64,000 bases of DNA, from the NCBI GenBank assembly GCA_002411015.1, contig DHPY01000054.1, forward strand, positions 61,478 through 125,477, given 5' to 3'. The DNA comes from Armatimonadetes bacterium UBA5352. GTDB taxonomy: Bacteria > Armatimonadota > Zipacnadia > Zipacnadales > UBA5352. A program made the position numbers and the translations under genes. How positions within the stretch are numbered: the first letter of the stretch is position 1; the number at the start of each line of letters is the position of its first letter. The notes beneath the pieces are model-generated. The model worked only from the letters and a program-made list of their open reading frames with translations. It did no database searches and was not told the origin of the DNA. Below, one piece after another: positions 7,608 to 16,265 of this stretch.

Positions 7608-9881
7608 GTGGAGTTCGAGCTTCGCCATCGAATTGACGAGCAGTACACCGTACTGGAGAGATTCCGGGGCGGCATGAGCGTGGTCTACATCGTCCTCGAC
7701 GACTTCTCGCAGAAGCGCTTCGCGGTGAAGACGGTCAAGGCGGAGATGCTTGAGGACCGCGCGTCGGTCGATCGCTTCGCGCAGGAAGCCCGCACCTGGA
7801 TGAACCTCGGCCGGCATGAGCATATCGTGCAGGCGATCATCTACCGGGAGATCAAGGGGCAGCCGTTCCTCTTCCTCGAGTATGTTGATGGCGCGAGCAT
7901 GGGCGACCTGATCGACACGGAGGACCGCCTCTTCCCGCCGCAGGTCGTGGAGTATGCGCTTCAGGCGTGCGAAGGGATGGCCTACGTGCACAACGCGGAG
8001 ATCGGCCCCGGAGATATGGGCGTGATCCACCGCGACCTCAAGCCCGCGAACATCATGATCGACCGCCGCGGCCAGGTAAAGATCACCGACTTTGGACTGG
8101 CCAAGCTGCACGGCATGTCAACGCGTCTGACGGACGCCGGGATCGGCCTCGGGACGTACGTCTACATGCCGCCCGAGCAGTTCCTCGATGCATCCTCAGC
8201 GGATCGCACCTCCGACATCTACTCCTTCGGCGTGGTGCTCTACCGGGCGCTCACAGGTCACTATCCGGTCCGCGGCGACAGCGTCGGCAAGCTGATTCAC
8301 AACATCCTGGAGGGCACGCCGCGCCGGCTTCGCGAGCACCTGCCTGAGCTTCCGCAGGCGCTGGATGACATAGTCATGCGCTGTCTTGCGAAGCGCCGCG
8401 CGGATCGTTTCACCGACTTCTCGCAACTGCAGCAGGCACTTGAGGCCGTCCGCAACGAGGTCGAGGAGCAGTCTGGCGGCGGCGACGTGCTCCACTGCGA
8501 TGTGTGCGGCTACCGCACCACTCACAACTATCTCGCCTGCCCTGTCTGCGCTGCGGCCATGCGACAGGAGGCTCAATTGTCGTCGGCCTCTGCGGAGCCC
8601 GCGCACCCCGAACCAGGACCGCTCAGCTCCACTACATCCGAGCAGACGGAGCGCTCGACGTCGCTCCTGCGGGCGGCACTGGAGCAACGCGCGGCAGGCA
8701 GTCTGCGGGCGGCGCTTGACCTGCTCCGGCAGGCGCTGGATGCGCGGCCTGATTTCCCGGAGGCGCGAGAGGTGCTCGATGAGGTAGCGCTTGAGCATGC
8801 TCGCAGCAAGGCGGACAGTCGCCACGCCGTCTACAACTGGCCGATGTTCCGGGGGAATATCACCCGCTCGGGCTACACGCCCGAGGTCGTGGTGCCGCCG
8901 CTGGTCCGCCGCTGGCAGTTCGAGATCGGCTCGTGGGTGCTTAGCTCGCCAAGCGTCTCGAATGGCATGGTCTACGTTGGTGCGCGCACCGAACGACCCG
9001 GTAGTGTCGGCCGCCTCTGCGCACTGAGCGCCCGTCGTGGGGAGCTGATCTGGGAGTTCGGCACGAGCTACGAGATCAACCACGGGCCAGCCGTGGTGCG
9101 CGGCGAGAGGCTCTACGTCGGCGCGCACCGGCAGCTCCTCTGCCTCGATGCGCGCACAGGCGAGCGCCTCTGGGGCTTCATGGCCGATGACCTGGTCGAG
9201 ACCAGCCCCGGCGCCACCGCGTCCCGCCTCTACTTCGCCGATGCCTCAGGCACCGTCTACTGTCTCTCGCCCGATGACCGGCGCCTGCTGTGGAAGGCCC
9301 CGACAGGGATGCCCGTCTTCTCCTCGCCGGCGATCTGGCACGGCGCTGTCTACTTCGGCTCCAGCGACTACCTTGTGCGCTCCCTCAACGCCGACACCGG
9401 AGAGACCAACTGGGAGTTCCCCACCGGCAGCGAGGTCATCAGCACGCCGGTCATCGCCGAGGGCCTCGCCTACGTAGGCTCCTGCGACCATCGGCTCTAT
9501 GCCCTCGATGCCGCTACGGGCGCCAAGCGCTGGGAGTTTCAGGCCGCTGAGGAGATTCATGGCTCCCCTGCACTCTTCGAGGACCAGGTCATCTTCGGCT
9601 CGCGCGACGGGCGCATCTACTGCGTGGACCGCTGCACCGGCAGACGGCGCTGGCACTTCGAGACCGGCGACTGGGTGAACTCCTCGCCCGCGATCAGCGG
9701 TGGTACGGTCTACTGCGGCTCGCATGATCACACGCTCTACGCGCTGGAGATAGACAGCGGGGTCTGCGTCTGGAAGTTCGCGACCGGCGGCGAGATCGCG
9801 TCGTCACCGGCGGTGTCGCACGGGGCGGTGTACGTTGGCAGTAACGATGGGAGCGTCTACTGCTTCCGTTCGCGGGGGTAG
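7608..9881 (+). CDS. Ser/Thr protein kinase fused to zinc ribbon and PQQ beta-propeller
   Basis: 757 residues from a GTG at 7608, seven bases after AGAGGAGG. A Hanks-type kinase domain fills residues about 13-280: glycine loop FRGGMSVVY, catalytic Lys41 (FAVKTV), HRDLKPANI at 141 and DFG at 161, all intact, so it should be active. A CxxC...CxxC zinc ribbon follows (Cys297, 300, 311, 314), then an alpha-helical TPR-like stretch. From about residue 409 there are repeated W-x-F...G...SSPAV...VYVGS...L-x-A-L-x-x-x-x-G units, a PQQ/BamB-type propeller of about eight blades. No transmembrane helix or signal peptide is visible, so both halves appear cytoplasmic. The propeller may be a sensor or substrate-docking platform. 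It stands alone between terminators and is probably a signalling protein with unknown input. Confidence 0.85.
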   Translation: MEFELRHRIDEQYTVLERFRGGMSVVYIVLDDFSQKRFAVKTVKAEMLEDRASVDRFAQEARTWMNLGRHEHIVQAIIYREIKGQPFLFLEYVDGASMGDLIDTEDRLFPPQVVEYALQACEGMAYVHNAEIGPGDMGVIHRDLKPANIMIDRRGQVKITDFGLAKLHGMSTRLTDAGIGLGTYVYMPPEQFLDASSADRTSDIYSFGVVLYRALTGHYPVRGDSVGKLIHNILEGTPRRLREHLPELPQALDDIVMRCLAKRRADRFTDFSQLQQALEAVRNEVEEQSGGGDVLHCDVCGYRTTHNYLACPVCAAAMRQEAQLSSASAEPAHPEPGPLSSTTSEQTERSTSLLRAALEQRAAGSLRAALDLLRQALDARPDFPEAREVLDEVALEHARSKADSRHAVYNWPMFRGNITRSGYTPEVVVPPLVRRWQFEIGSWVLSSPSVSNGMVYVGARTERPGSVGRLCALSARRGELIWEFGTSYEINHGPAVVRGERLYVGAHRQLLCLDARTGERLWGFMADDLVETSPGATASRLYFADASGTVYCLSPDDRRLLWKAPTGMPVFSSPAIWHGAVYFGSSDYLVRSLNADTGETNWEFPTGSEVISTPVIAEGLAYVGSCDHRLYALDAATGAKRWEFQAAEEIHGSPALFEDQVIFGSRDGRIYCVDRCTGRRRWHFETGDWVNSSPAISGGTVYCGSHDHTLYALEIDSGVCVWKFATGGEIASSPAVSHGAVYVGSNDGSVYCFRSRG

Positions 9882-10588
9882 CAGGCAGGCATCACGCGAA
9901 GTGGCGGGCGATGATCTCGACCGCGCGTCCCACGCCATCCTCGGCCCGGATCCGCTCTCCAGGCGCCTTGGCCCGCGCCACGGAAGGGGAATGCGAATGC
10001 GCGCGGGAAGAGGTAGCGAGGAAGCAGGCGATACCATCCACGACGACTCCGCCCCGGGCGATGTGCTCCGGCCCGCACGGTGAGTCGTCGGCGTTGTGAA
10101 TGATCGGCGTGCCCGTGGCCGGGGCCGGTCTCCCGAGCTTCGGCAGCCGCAACTGACGGATGAAGCAAGTACAGGAGTATGGCTAACACACTCTGCGATC
10201 GCTTGCCTCCGGCGCCAATCAGCACGAACTACCTATGCACGCAGAGGTCTGAGCTCCCTCAAACACCTATCGGGTGACGCCAAGCTGATTCATGCTCTGA
10301 AGGCGTCCCACATGGCCTTCATGCTCCAGTAGGTCGTACCATCTTCGCGCCAGTGGATAGAGACGTGCCTCTACAGTCTCGACGTTCGGCAGATGCTATT
10401 GCAGCCACTCACCTGATGACACAGTGCGCGATCTCCCGCTAACCAGAGCTCCCTTCGCTCATGCGCGCTACGCGCAGCTCCGTGACCCGCATCCGGGTGT
10501 GCCTGAGCTATTGACAGGTGACTGAGAACCTCTCCAGGGCGAGACGCAGTCTGCCATCGCTGATCTCGAACACCCGAACTCAACCTCC
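9882..10588. other. Intergenic region with a possible gene remnant
   Basis: About 700 bases between convergent genes. A minus-strand frame, 10152 to 9892 (86 codons, TTG start), reads plausibly coding in two blocks, CGPEHIARGGVVVDGIACFLA and EDGVGRAVEIIARHFA, separated by a low-complexity stretch. It may be a decayed or short gene of unknown family; there is no clear ribosome site. I see nothing supportable from 10230 to 10588. Confidence 0.25.
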
Positions 10589-11506
10589 TCAGGAAGCTGC
10601 CGGCACACGCCCCTGAAGCCCGAACAGCGCGATCGAGTTCTCCGCCGCGATGCGCGATATGTCCTGGTCGCCGCAGCCGGACTCGCGCAGGAAGCTCTCG
10701 AGGCTCGCGACCGTGCAAGGATACGGGTTCTCATCCGCGCTCTCGTGCGGGAAGAGGATACCGTAGGGCGGGAAGGGTGGCTGGCCGCGCGCGATCCAGT
10801 CCGTCCCGACGATCAGCCGCTCGGCCCCGAGGCGCTCAACCGCCGCCCGCACCCACTCGCGCGTGTTGAAGTCGCGGATCTCCAGCCACAGGTTCCTGCC
10901 GCCCATCTCGAAGTAGACCTGCGCGGCGGTGATGTGCGTGTAGGAGTTGCGGCCACCAATCGCGTGCGCGGCGATGATCTGCGCCTCGGGCGCCATCCGC
11001 GCCAGCGAGATCGTCTGCCGCATCTGCTCGCCATCCTGCTGGCCGGCGGTGGAGACGTGGCACTGCACCGGCACGCCGAACTCACCGGCCTTGCGCGCGA
11101 TCTTCACCATCGCCTGCGAGTCAAGCTCGAAGCCCATCGAGTAGCCCAGCACCTCGCCGACCTGGACGAAGCCATGCTCGCCGGCGTAGAGTTCGATCGC
11201 CTCGAGCGACTCCTCGAGCGCCGCGGGATGGACCGCGATCGAGCCGAAGACGCGCCCCGACGGAGCCTCCTGCACGAGGCCAAGCTGGCCTTCGTTGGCC
11301 CACGGGATGCCCCGGGCGGGGTCGGCGGTGATCGCGCGGATGCCGGGGAACGAGTAGCTGATGATCCACACGAGCCGCGCCAGGTCGGCGTCCATCACGC
11401 GCATGATGTCGTCCACGCTGAAGTCGCGCGGGCTCTGTCCGTCCTCGCTCCAGCCCCGGACGTGAATGTGCGAGTCGATCCAGAGGCGCCTGCCATCGAC
11501 AATCAT
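10589..11506 (-). CDS. Amidohydrolase-family TIM-barrel metal hydrolase
   Basis: 305 residues. The sequence opens LWIDSHIHVRGW, the H-x-H metal motif on strand 1 of amidohydrolase barrels (Amidohydro_2 type, related to decarboxylases such as ACMSD). Later VPVQCHVS, IIAAHAIGG and LIVGTDWIA provide the His and Asp positions expected on strands 5, 6 and 8. The family hydrolyses or decarboxylates small ring or carboxylic compounds. Its ATG overlaps the stop of the AAC(3)-like gene by four bases (ATGA), so the two are translationally coupled and likely act together. The substrate is unknown. Confidence 0.75.
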   Translation of the reverse strand: MIVDGRRLWIDSHIHVRGWSEDGQSPRDFSVDDIMRVMDADLARLVWIISYSFPGIRAITADPARGIPWANEGQLGLVQEAPSGRVFGSIAVHPAALEESLEAIELYAGEHGFVQVGEVLGYSMGFELDSQAMVKIARKAGEFGVPVQCHVSTAGQQDGEQMRQTISLARMAPEAQIIAAHAIGGRNSYTHITAAQVYFEMGGRNLWLEIRDFNTREWVRAAVERLGAERLIVGTDWIARGQPPFPPYGILFPHESADENPYPCTVASLESFLRESGCGDQDISRIAAENSIALFGLQGRVPAAS

Positions 11507-12336
11507 TGTGATTGCTCCTTCGCCGCCTTCGCCCGCTTCAGCCAGTCGAGGAAGCTCGTCTCGAGGAACCAGTCGGGCTCGTGGCGCAGCTTCTCAAGCA
11601 CCACGTCCACGTTGATCCTCGCGCGGGTGGCGCGGAGGGTCGCGTCGCCGATCTCCGCGTAGCGCATCGCGTGGCGCTCGATCAGCCACTCCTCAACAAG
11701 CGCGAAGGCGAAGTTCGGCCAGACGCCGTCGCGGCGCCAGTCGCGGAGCTCGGCGGCAAGCTCCTCGCGCTGATCCTCCGCGATCTCCGCGACCACCGAG
11801 CGGATGAACTCCGCCTGCGCGAAGTGCGCGAGGGTGTCGCAGGAGGTGCTGGTGCCGAGGAAGAGGTAGTGCGCGTCGAGGTCGTAGAGCTTCTGCCAGG
11901 GGCTGCCGATGCCGAAGGCTGCGGGGCCCCATGGGCTGGGGCGGCCGTGGGCGAGGTCGTGCCCGGCGGTGATCTCCGCCGCTCGCGCGCCGATGGCGGC
12001 GACGGAGTGTGTCGGGTGATCGCTTCGGATGGCACCTCGATAGAGCCGCCCGGCCTCGGTGACGGCGCCGACGTCCGAGGGCGAGCGCTCGATGTCCCAG
12101 GTCTCGAAGCGCCGCTCCTTGTCGCGCTGGCAGAGGGTCGGGAGGACGAGGGTGCCGGAATCCGGGTCGAGCACGTTGAGGAACGCCTCGATCACCGCGA
12201 CCGGGCCGCCCTCGACCCATCCCATGGAGGAGAGGGAGCTATGGACCAGCGCCACATCGCCCGCCTGGAGCCCGACGCCACGAAGTCCGCGCTCAATATC
12301 GTCCCGGGTGACGGTGGTCTGCCTGTTCGCAGTCAT
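11503..12336 (-). CDS. Aminoglycoside 3-N-acetyltransferase-family protein
   Basis: 277 residues of the AAC(3)/YokD fold, which transfers acetyl from acetyl-CoA to an amine. Conserved blocks are visible: VHSSLSSMGWVEGGP near residue 31, GTLVLPTLC, and IRSDHPTHSVAAIG near residue 105 with the conserved His. Chromosomal members often have no antibiotic role. Coupling to an amidohydrolase suggests modification of a metabolite, so resistance should not be assumed. It is the first gene of a two-gene operon; no promoter was recognised upstream. Confidence 0.8.
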   Translation of the reverse strand: MTANRQTTVTRDDIERGLRGVGLQAGDVALVHSSLSSMGWVEGGPVAVIEAFLNVLDPDSGTLVLPTLCQRDKERRFETWDIERSPSDVGAVTEAGRLYRGAIRSDHPTHSVAAIGARAAEITAGHDLAHGRPSPWGPAAFGIGSPWQKLYDLDAHYLFLGTSTSCDTLAHFAQAEFIRSVVAEIAEDQREELAAELRDWRRDGVWPNFAFALVEEWLIERHAMRYAEIGDATLRATRARINVDVVLEKLRHEPDWFLETSFLDWLKRAKAAKEQSQ

Positions 12337-12925
12337 AGTGATGGGGGAGTTCGACAGCTAGGGGGAGAGGCCTTCCTCGCCTGCCGCGGTTGCCGTGCCG
12401 TTTTGGAGGCGGGCTACGCCCCTTCCTGGCCGTTTGCCGCACGCTGTTCGCCCAGCCGTATGGAGCGGAGGGGCTTCAGCCGCTCCCGAAGATAAGCCGG
12501 AAACGTGGCGGATACGTGGGAGCCGCTAAAGCGCCTCCCCTCCAGAACGGCAACAACGGCCGCTCCCGGAGACCTTCGGTCTCACGACCCCCTCGCCTCT
12601 TGCGCGGCAAACGACGCTGCGCCGGCGGAAGAGGGGGAGGAACGGCGGCAGGCAGGCACTCATCTTCCGGAATCGGGGCCAGTCGCTCAGAGAGGGCTTC
12701 CGTAGGTGCAGCGGACGCTCAGATTAAGTAGGTGGGGCGCCCGCGCCCCACCAGATCCGGCGCGCAAATTGGCCTTGGCAAATGTCGCCTGGTGTGCGGG
12801 CGAGGGCGCCCGCACTACCTAACCTCGAAAATGCCTCCGAGCAGATGGACCCACCACGATTCTGGAGTATGAATATGCCTGCCCCACGGGAAGCGCGCCG
12901 TCGACCGTCATCTCATAGCCGTCAA
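12337..12925. other. Intergenic region with palindromic repeats, no gene
   Basis: No credible coding frame. It holds a GGAGCGG...CCGCTCC hairpin (12462-12486) and two tight hairpins between 12731 and 12815 that are listed separately. The base texture is that of dispersed palindromic elements and not of a degraded gene. Confidence 0.5.
12731..12815. repeat. Two tandem palindromic elements, one similar to the window end
   Basis: GGTGGGGCG-cccg-CGCCCCACC (12731-12752) and GTGCGGGCG-aggg-CGCCCGCAC (12794-12815) are perfect 9-bp stems with 4-base loops. The segment GTAGGTGGGGCGCCC beginning at 12728 recurs at 63978, near the end of the window. This suggests a dispersed REP-like family. They lie 111 bases past the nfnB stop and could also stop transcription. 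Confidence 0.55.
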
Positions 12926-14323
12926 CTACTCTCCGGTCAGGTAGCGGTGGATCGACTCGGCGGCGCGGCGGCCGGCGCCCATCGCCTGGATCACGGTCGC
13001 TGATCCGGTGACGATGTCGCCGCCGGCGAAGACCCCTGGCTTGGAGGTCGCGCCGCTCTCGTCGATCGCCACGTAGCCCCGGCGGCTCACGTTGAGGTCG
13101 GGCGTGGCGTCGGGCACGAGCGGGTGGGCGCGCGAGCCGATCGCGACGATGGCGGTGTCGCAGGGAAGCTCGAAGGTCTCGCCCTCGACGGGAACGGGGC
13201 TGCGGCGGCCGCTCTCATCGGGCTCACCAAGCTCCATCTGCTGGCAGATCGCCGCGCGCAGCCAGCCCTCCTCATCTCCGACGAACTCGATGGGGGAGGC
13301 GAGGAAGCGCATCTGCACGCCCTCCTGCTCCGCGTGCTCGATCTCCTCGGCGCGCGCGGGCATCTCTGAGCGCGTGCGGCGGTAGACGATCGTGACGTTC
13401 TCCGAGCCGAGGCGCCGCGCGGTGCGAGCGGCGTCCATGGCGACGTTCCCGGCGCCCACCACAATCACATTGCTGCCGCAGTGGACGGGCGTGTGGTACT
13501 CCGGGAAGCGGTCGGCGCGCATGAGGTTCACGCGCGTGAGGAACTCGTTCGCGGAGTAGATGCCGAGCAGGCTCTCGCCGGGCACGTTGAGGAACTGCGG
13601 CAGCCCCGCTCCCGTGGCGATGAAGACCGCGTCGTGCTTCTCGAGCAGCTCGTCCACGGTGGCGGTGCGGCCCACGACGAAGTTCAGGCGGATCTCGACG
13701 CCGAGCTTGCGGAGGTAGTCGAGCTCCCAGTCGAGCACATTGCGCGGCAGGCGGAAGGCCGGGATGCCGTAGCGCAGGACGCCACCCGGCGCGTGGAAGA
13801 GCTCGTATACCGTGACCGAGTGGCCTAACATGGCGAGGTCGGCCGCGGCGGCGAGCCCACCGGGGCCCGAGCCGATGACCGCGACGCAGTGGCCGCTGGG
13901 CGCGGGCCGCTCGGGCGTCTCGACCTCATCGTGCTCGCGCTCCCAGTCCGCCACGAACCGCTCGAGGCGGCCGATCGCGACCGGGTCCCCGCGCTTCGCA
14001 AGCACGCAGGTCATCTCGCACTGGCTCTCCTGCGGGCAGACGCGGCCGCAGATGGCCGGGAGCGCGTTGGTCTCCTTGATCTTGCGAGCGGCCTCGGAGA
14101 AGCGGCCCTCGGTGATCAGCTTGATGAACTCCGGGATCTGCACCATCACCGGGCAGCCATCCACGCAGGTCGGCCGCTTGCACTGAAGACAGCGCTGCGC
14201 CTCGGCGATGGCCTGCTCCGGCGTGTAGCCGAGCGGGACCTCGTCGAAGTCCTTCACGCGCTCATCAGCCGGTCGCTCCGGCATCGGCTGGCGGGTGCGC
14301 TTGAGGTCACTCTGGCTTGTCAC
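12926..14323 (-). CDS. nfnB: Nfn-type transhydrogenase large subunit (GltD-like flavoprotein)
   Basis: 465 residues from a GTG at 14323, six bases after GAGGAGG. The N-terminal ferredoxin-like part has the two cysteine groups C-x2-C-x4-C-x3-C (CLQCKRPTCVDGCP) and CGRVCPQESQCEMTC for [4Fe-4S] clusters. An FAD-binding Rossmann motif (VIGSGPGGLAAAADLA) and an NADP-binding motif (VVGAGNVAMDAARTARRLG) follow. Together with the adjacent FAD/[2Fe-2S] subunit this is the arrangement of NfnAB, which bifurcates electrons between NADPH, NADH and ferredoxin. The glutamate synthase small subunit is the closest alternative, but no large GltB subunit is present here. Its start overlaps the end of nfnA by 17 bases. 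Confidence 0.85.
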   Translation of the reverse strand: MTSQSDLKRTRQPMPERPADERVKDFDEVPLGYTPEQAIAEAQRCLQCKRPTCVDGCPVMVQIPEFIKLITEGRFSEAARKIKETNALPAICGRVCPQESQCEMTCVLAKRGDPVAIGRLERFVADWEREHDEVETPERPAPSGHCVAVIGSGPGGLAAAADLAMLGHSVTVYELFHAPGGVLRYGIPAFRLPRNVLDWELDYLRKLGVEIRLNFVVGRTATVDELLEKHDAVFIATGAGLPQFLNVPGESLLGIYSANEFLTRVNLMRADRFPEYHTPVHCGSNVIVVGAGNVAMDAARTARRLGSENVTIVYRRTRSEMPARAEEIEHAEQEGVQMRFLASPIEFVGDEEGWLRAAICQQMELGEPDESGRRSPVPVEGETFELPCDTAIVAIGSRAHPLVPDATPDLNVSRRGYVAIDESGATSKPGVFAGGDIVTGSATVIQAMGAGRRAAESIHRYLTGE

Positions 14324-15203
14324 GAGCCGCCTCCTCATCGCAGCGGCAGCCGCCGTCGGGGTGCTCACTGAGCGGAGTGCTGTGCGCTTCATACATGCGC
14401 GTGGCGTCGCTCTCGAGGCCGTCGTACATCCGCTGCCTGCGCATAAGCAGGTCGAAGTCAACCTGGTGCGCGTCGAATTCGGGGCCGTCGATGCAGGCGA
14501 ACTTCGTCTCACCGCCGACCTCTACGCGGCAGCCGCCGCACATCCCGGTGCCATCCACCATGATCGGGTTGAGGCTGACGACGGTGCTGATCCCATGCGG
14601 GCGGGTGAGGTTCGCGACAGCGCGCATCATCGGCGTGGGGCCGATCGCCAGCACGAGGTCGATGCGCTCGCCCGCCTCGATCATCTCCTGCAGCACGGTG
14701 GTGACGAAGCCCTTGCGGCCGTAGGTGCCGTCGTCGGTGCAGACGGTGACCTCTCTGCAGATCGCGCGGAGGCGATCCTCGAGGATGACGTTGTCAGCGG
14801 AGCGGGCGCCGTTGATGCCGACGAGTTCATTGCCGGCGTCGCGCAGCGCCTGCGCGATCGGGATGACCGGCGCCATGCCGTAGCCACCGCCGATGACCAC
14901 GCAGCGGCCGAACTGCTCGATGTGCGTGGGGCGGCCGAGCGGCCCTGCCAGGTCGAGGATCTGCTGGCCCGGCTGCATGGCGGCGAGAAGGCGGGTGGAG
15001 GTGCCGACCGCCTGGAAGATCAGCTCGATGGCGCCTGCTTCGGGGTCGGAGCTGACGAGCGTGAGGGGGAAACGCTCGCCCTTCTCGTGGACGCGCAGGA
15101 CCACGAACTGCCCGGCCTTACGCCGCCGCGCGATCTCAGGCGCATGGACAAGAAGCTGCCACGTCTGTGGCGCGATCTGCTCTTTGCGGACGATCTCATT
15201 CAT
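14307..15203 (-). CDS. nfnA: Nfn-type transhydrogenase small subunit (FAD/[2Fe-2S] NAD reductase)
   Basis: 298 residues. The N-terminal FAD domain has RFPLTLVSSD and the NAD(P) domain has VVIGGGYGMAPVIPIAQAL, as in dihydroorotate dehydrogenase electron-transfer subunits and sulfide dehydrogenase/NfnA. A [2Fe-2S] group near residue 225 (DGTGMCGGCRVEVGGETKFAC) is followed by DGPEFD, characteristic of NfnA. It feeds or receives NADH electrons in the heterodimer. The C-terminal extension (about 25 residues, ending CRCDEEAARDKPE) is unusual and Cys-containing. It is transcribed leftward from a region with a candidate operator at 15377. Confidence 0.85.
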   Translation of the reverse strand: MNEIVRKEQIAPQTWQLLVHAPEIARRRKAGQFVVLRVHEKGERFPLTLVSSDPEAGAIELIFQAVGTSTRLLAAMQPGQQILDLAGPLGRPTHIEQFGRCVVIGGGYGMAPVIPIAQALRDAGNELVGINGARSADNVILEDRLRAICREVTVCTDDGTYGRKGFVTTVLQEMIEAGERIDLVLAIGPTPMMRAVANLTRPHGISTVVSLNPIMVDGTGMCGGCRVEVGGETKFACIDGPEFDAHQVDFDLLMRRQRMYDGLESDATRMYEAHSTPLSEHPDGGCRCDEEAARDKPE

Positions 15204-15534
15204 GCTGCGTCACCTCACGGGACGCCGAGGACACGGACGACCTTCTCTGGGACGAAACGTGAATGGCATTATACGCTTTCATGGGCGCTCAGGCAACACT
15301 GTCGGCACCTGAGAGAGGCGTTCGAGAGGAATTGAGCGTCGCGCGCGGAAAGTCCTTCCTCCGGAGAACTTTGTTCGGTTTAACATGTTTAACCTGTACA
15401 AAGGTCAACACAGACGATTGGCGAAGCTGTTCAGTGGGTATGCCTAGAGAAGATGCAGGAGGCAGGCCGGGCTGGCGCGTCGGAACGTGAGGCGCGGATC
15501 GGCGTTGACATAAGACGGATGAGGAGGCGCCGCG
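15204..15534. other. Divergent control region between nfnA and an RNase H-like gene
   Basis: No gene is seen. The region carries an 18-bp near-palindrome (15377-15394, listed separately) next to a TTGACC (15408-15403, minus strand) that could serve as the -35 for nfnA. GAGGAGG sits just before the plus-strand gene at 15535. Confidence 0.45.
15377..15394. promoter_or_regulatory. Candidate operator upstream of nfnAB
   Basis: GGTTTAACATGTTTAACC is a palindrome (GGTTnAACATGTTnAACC) apart from two symmetric positions. On the minus strand it begins nine bases after a TTGACC and so overlaps the expected -10 region of an nfnA promoter. It is AT-rich against a GC-rich background, as expected for a regulator site. 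The regulator is unknown. Confidence 0.4.
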
Positions 15535-16074
15535 ATGTTCGCAGACGATGGTCGGCGCGAACGCCTCGCGTACGCGCTGGTGAGCGCGGCACCCCTCCAG
15601 GGCCTGGACGCGACAGGCATCGGGATAGTGTTCAAAGCACCGGATCGCAGAACCATCGGCACCGTGAGCCAGGCACTGGTGGGGATCGAACCGGTCGAGG
15701 GCGGGTATGAGGCAGTGCGGCGGGTGCTGGAGGAGGCGCTTGCGAGCGGCGTGCGCGGTCTAACGATCTACGTGGAGCCCTCGGAGGTCGTGGAGCAGCT
15801 TCGCAGCAACGCGCCTGTGCCTCGCCCGCTGCTCGTAACGCACCTGAAGGCGCGGGGGATGATCAACCAGCTTGGCCGGGTGACTCTCGTGGCGGCGACC
15901 AGCCATGCCTTCTCCGCGCGCGTGCTCGCGCAGAGCGCCCGCCTCCCGGGCTTCGGTGGCCGTGAGGGCGAACCGCCGCAGCCGAGATCATCCCGCCGGC
16001 AGTTGTCGCTCATAGCAGAAGATGAACCCGCCTGGCGCGTGTCGCAGCGCCCCCTCCCGCTGCGAGCGCGATGA
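15535..16074 (+). CDS. RNase H-like fold protein with degenerate active site
   Basis: 179 residues; ATG seven bases after GAGGAGG. The pattern GYEAVRRVLEEALASGVRGLTIYVEP followed by VVEQLRS mirrors bacterial RNase HI ('E-x-x-A...AL..G...I..DS..V..QL'). The later block with ATSHAFSARVLAQ matches the terminal helix that normally carries the last Asp. The usual second Asp (in DS) is replaced by VEP and the first DG strand is not evident, so nuclease activity is doubtful. The last 45 residues are a basic, Pro/Arg-rich tail. It could be a nucleic-acid-binding relic or pseudoenzyme. A strong hairpin terminator follows 14 bases after the stop. Confidence 0.55.
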   Translation: MFADDGRRERLAYALVSAAPLQGLDATGIGIVFKAPDRRTIGTVSQALVGIEPVEGGYEAVRRVLEEALASGVRGLTIYVEPSEVVEQLRSNAPVPRPLLVTHLKARGMINQLGRVTLVAATSHAFSARVLAQSARLPGFGGREGEPPQPRSSRRQLSLIAEDEPAWRVSQRPLPLRAR

Positions 16075-16088
16075 ACAGGCACCCCGGG

Positions 16089-16119
16089 GGCCGCCCCGGC
16101 CGCAGTCACCGGGGCGGCC
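16089..16119 (+). terminator. Hairpin terminator after the RNase H-like gene
   Basis: A perfect 11-bp stem GGCCGCCCCGG (16089-16099) with its complement (16109-16119) and a 9-base loop. It is followed by TCATCTTCC, a weak U-tract. It separates this gene from the nifS promoter. Confidence 0.65.
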
Positions 16120-16143
16120 TCATCTTCCTCAGAGGCCCGCTCC

Positions 16144-16173
16144 TTGACGCACGCGCCGCCCCCGGCGTAAGAT
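16144..16173 (+). promoter_or_regulatory. Promoter of the nifS-nadA operon
   Basis: TTGACG (16144-16149), an 18-base spacer and TAAGAT (16168-16173), about 90 bases before the nifS GTG. It follows directly after a terminator hairpin, which supports a new transcription unit here. Confidence 0.6.
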
Positions 16174-16265
16174 ACCATTCACGCGGGCATGGCACCGTCA
16201 CAGGCCTGTGTCCGCGCATTCACCGCGTCCGACAGTGACGCCGCCGACTGCGGAGGGGTCGTATC

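Noticed and set aside
11503..12336. Acquired aminoglycoside-resistance gene
   Set aside because: Its base composition matches neighbours, it is coupled to an amidohydrolase, and no mobile element is near; a metabolic role is more likely.
12926..14323. Glutamate synthase small subunit (gltD)
   Set aside because: No GltB is adjacent; the overlapping FAD/[2Fe-2S] subunit indicates the Nfn complex.
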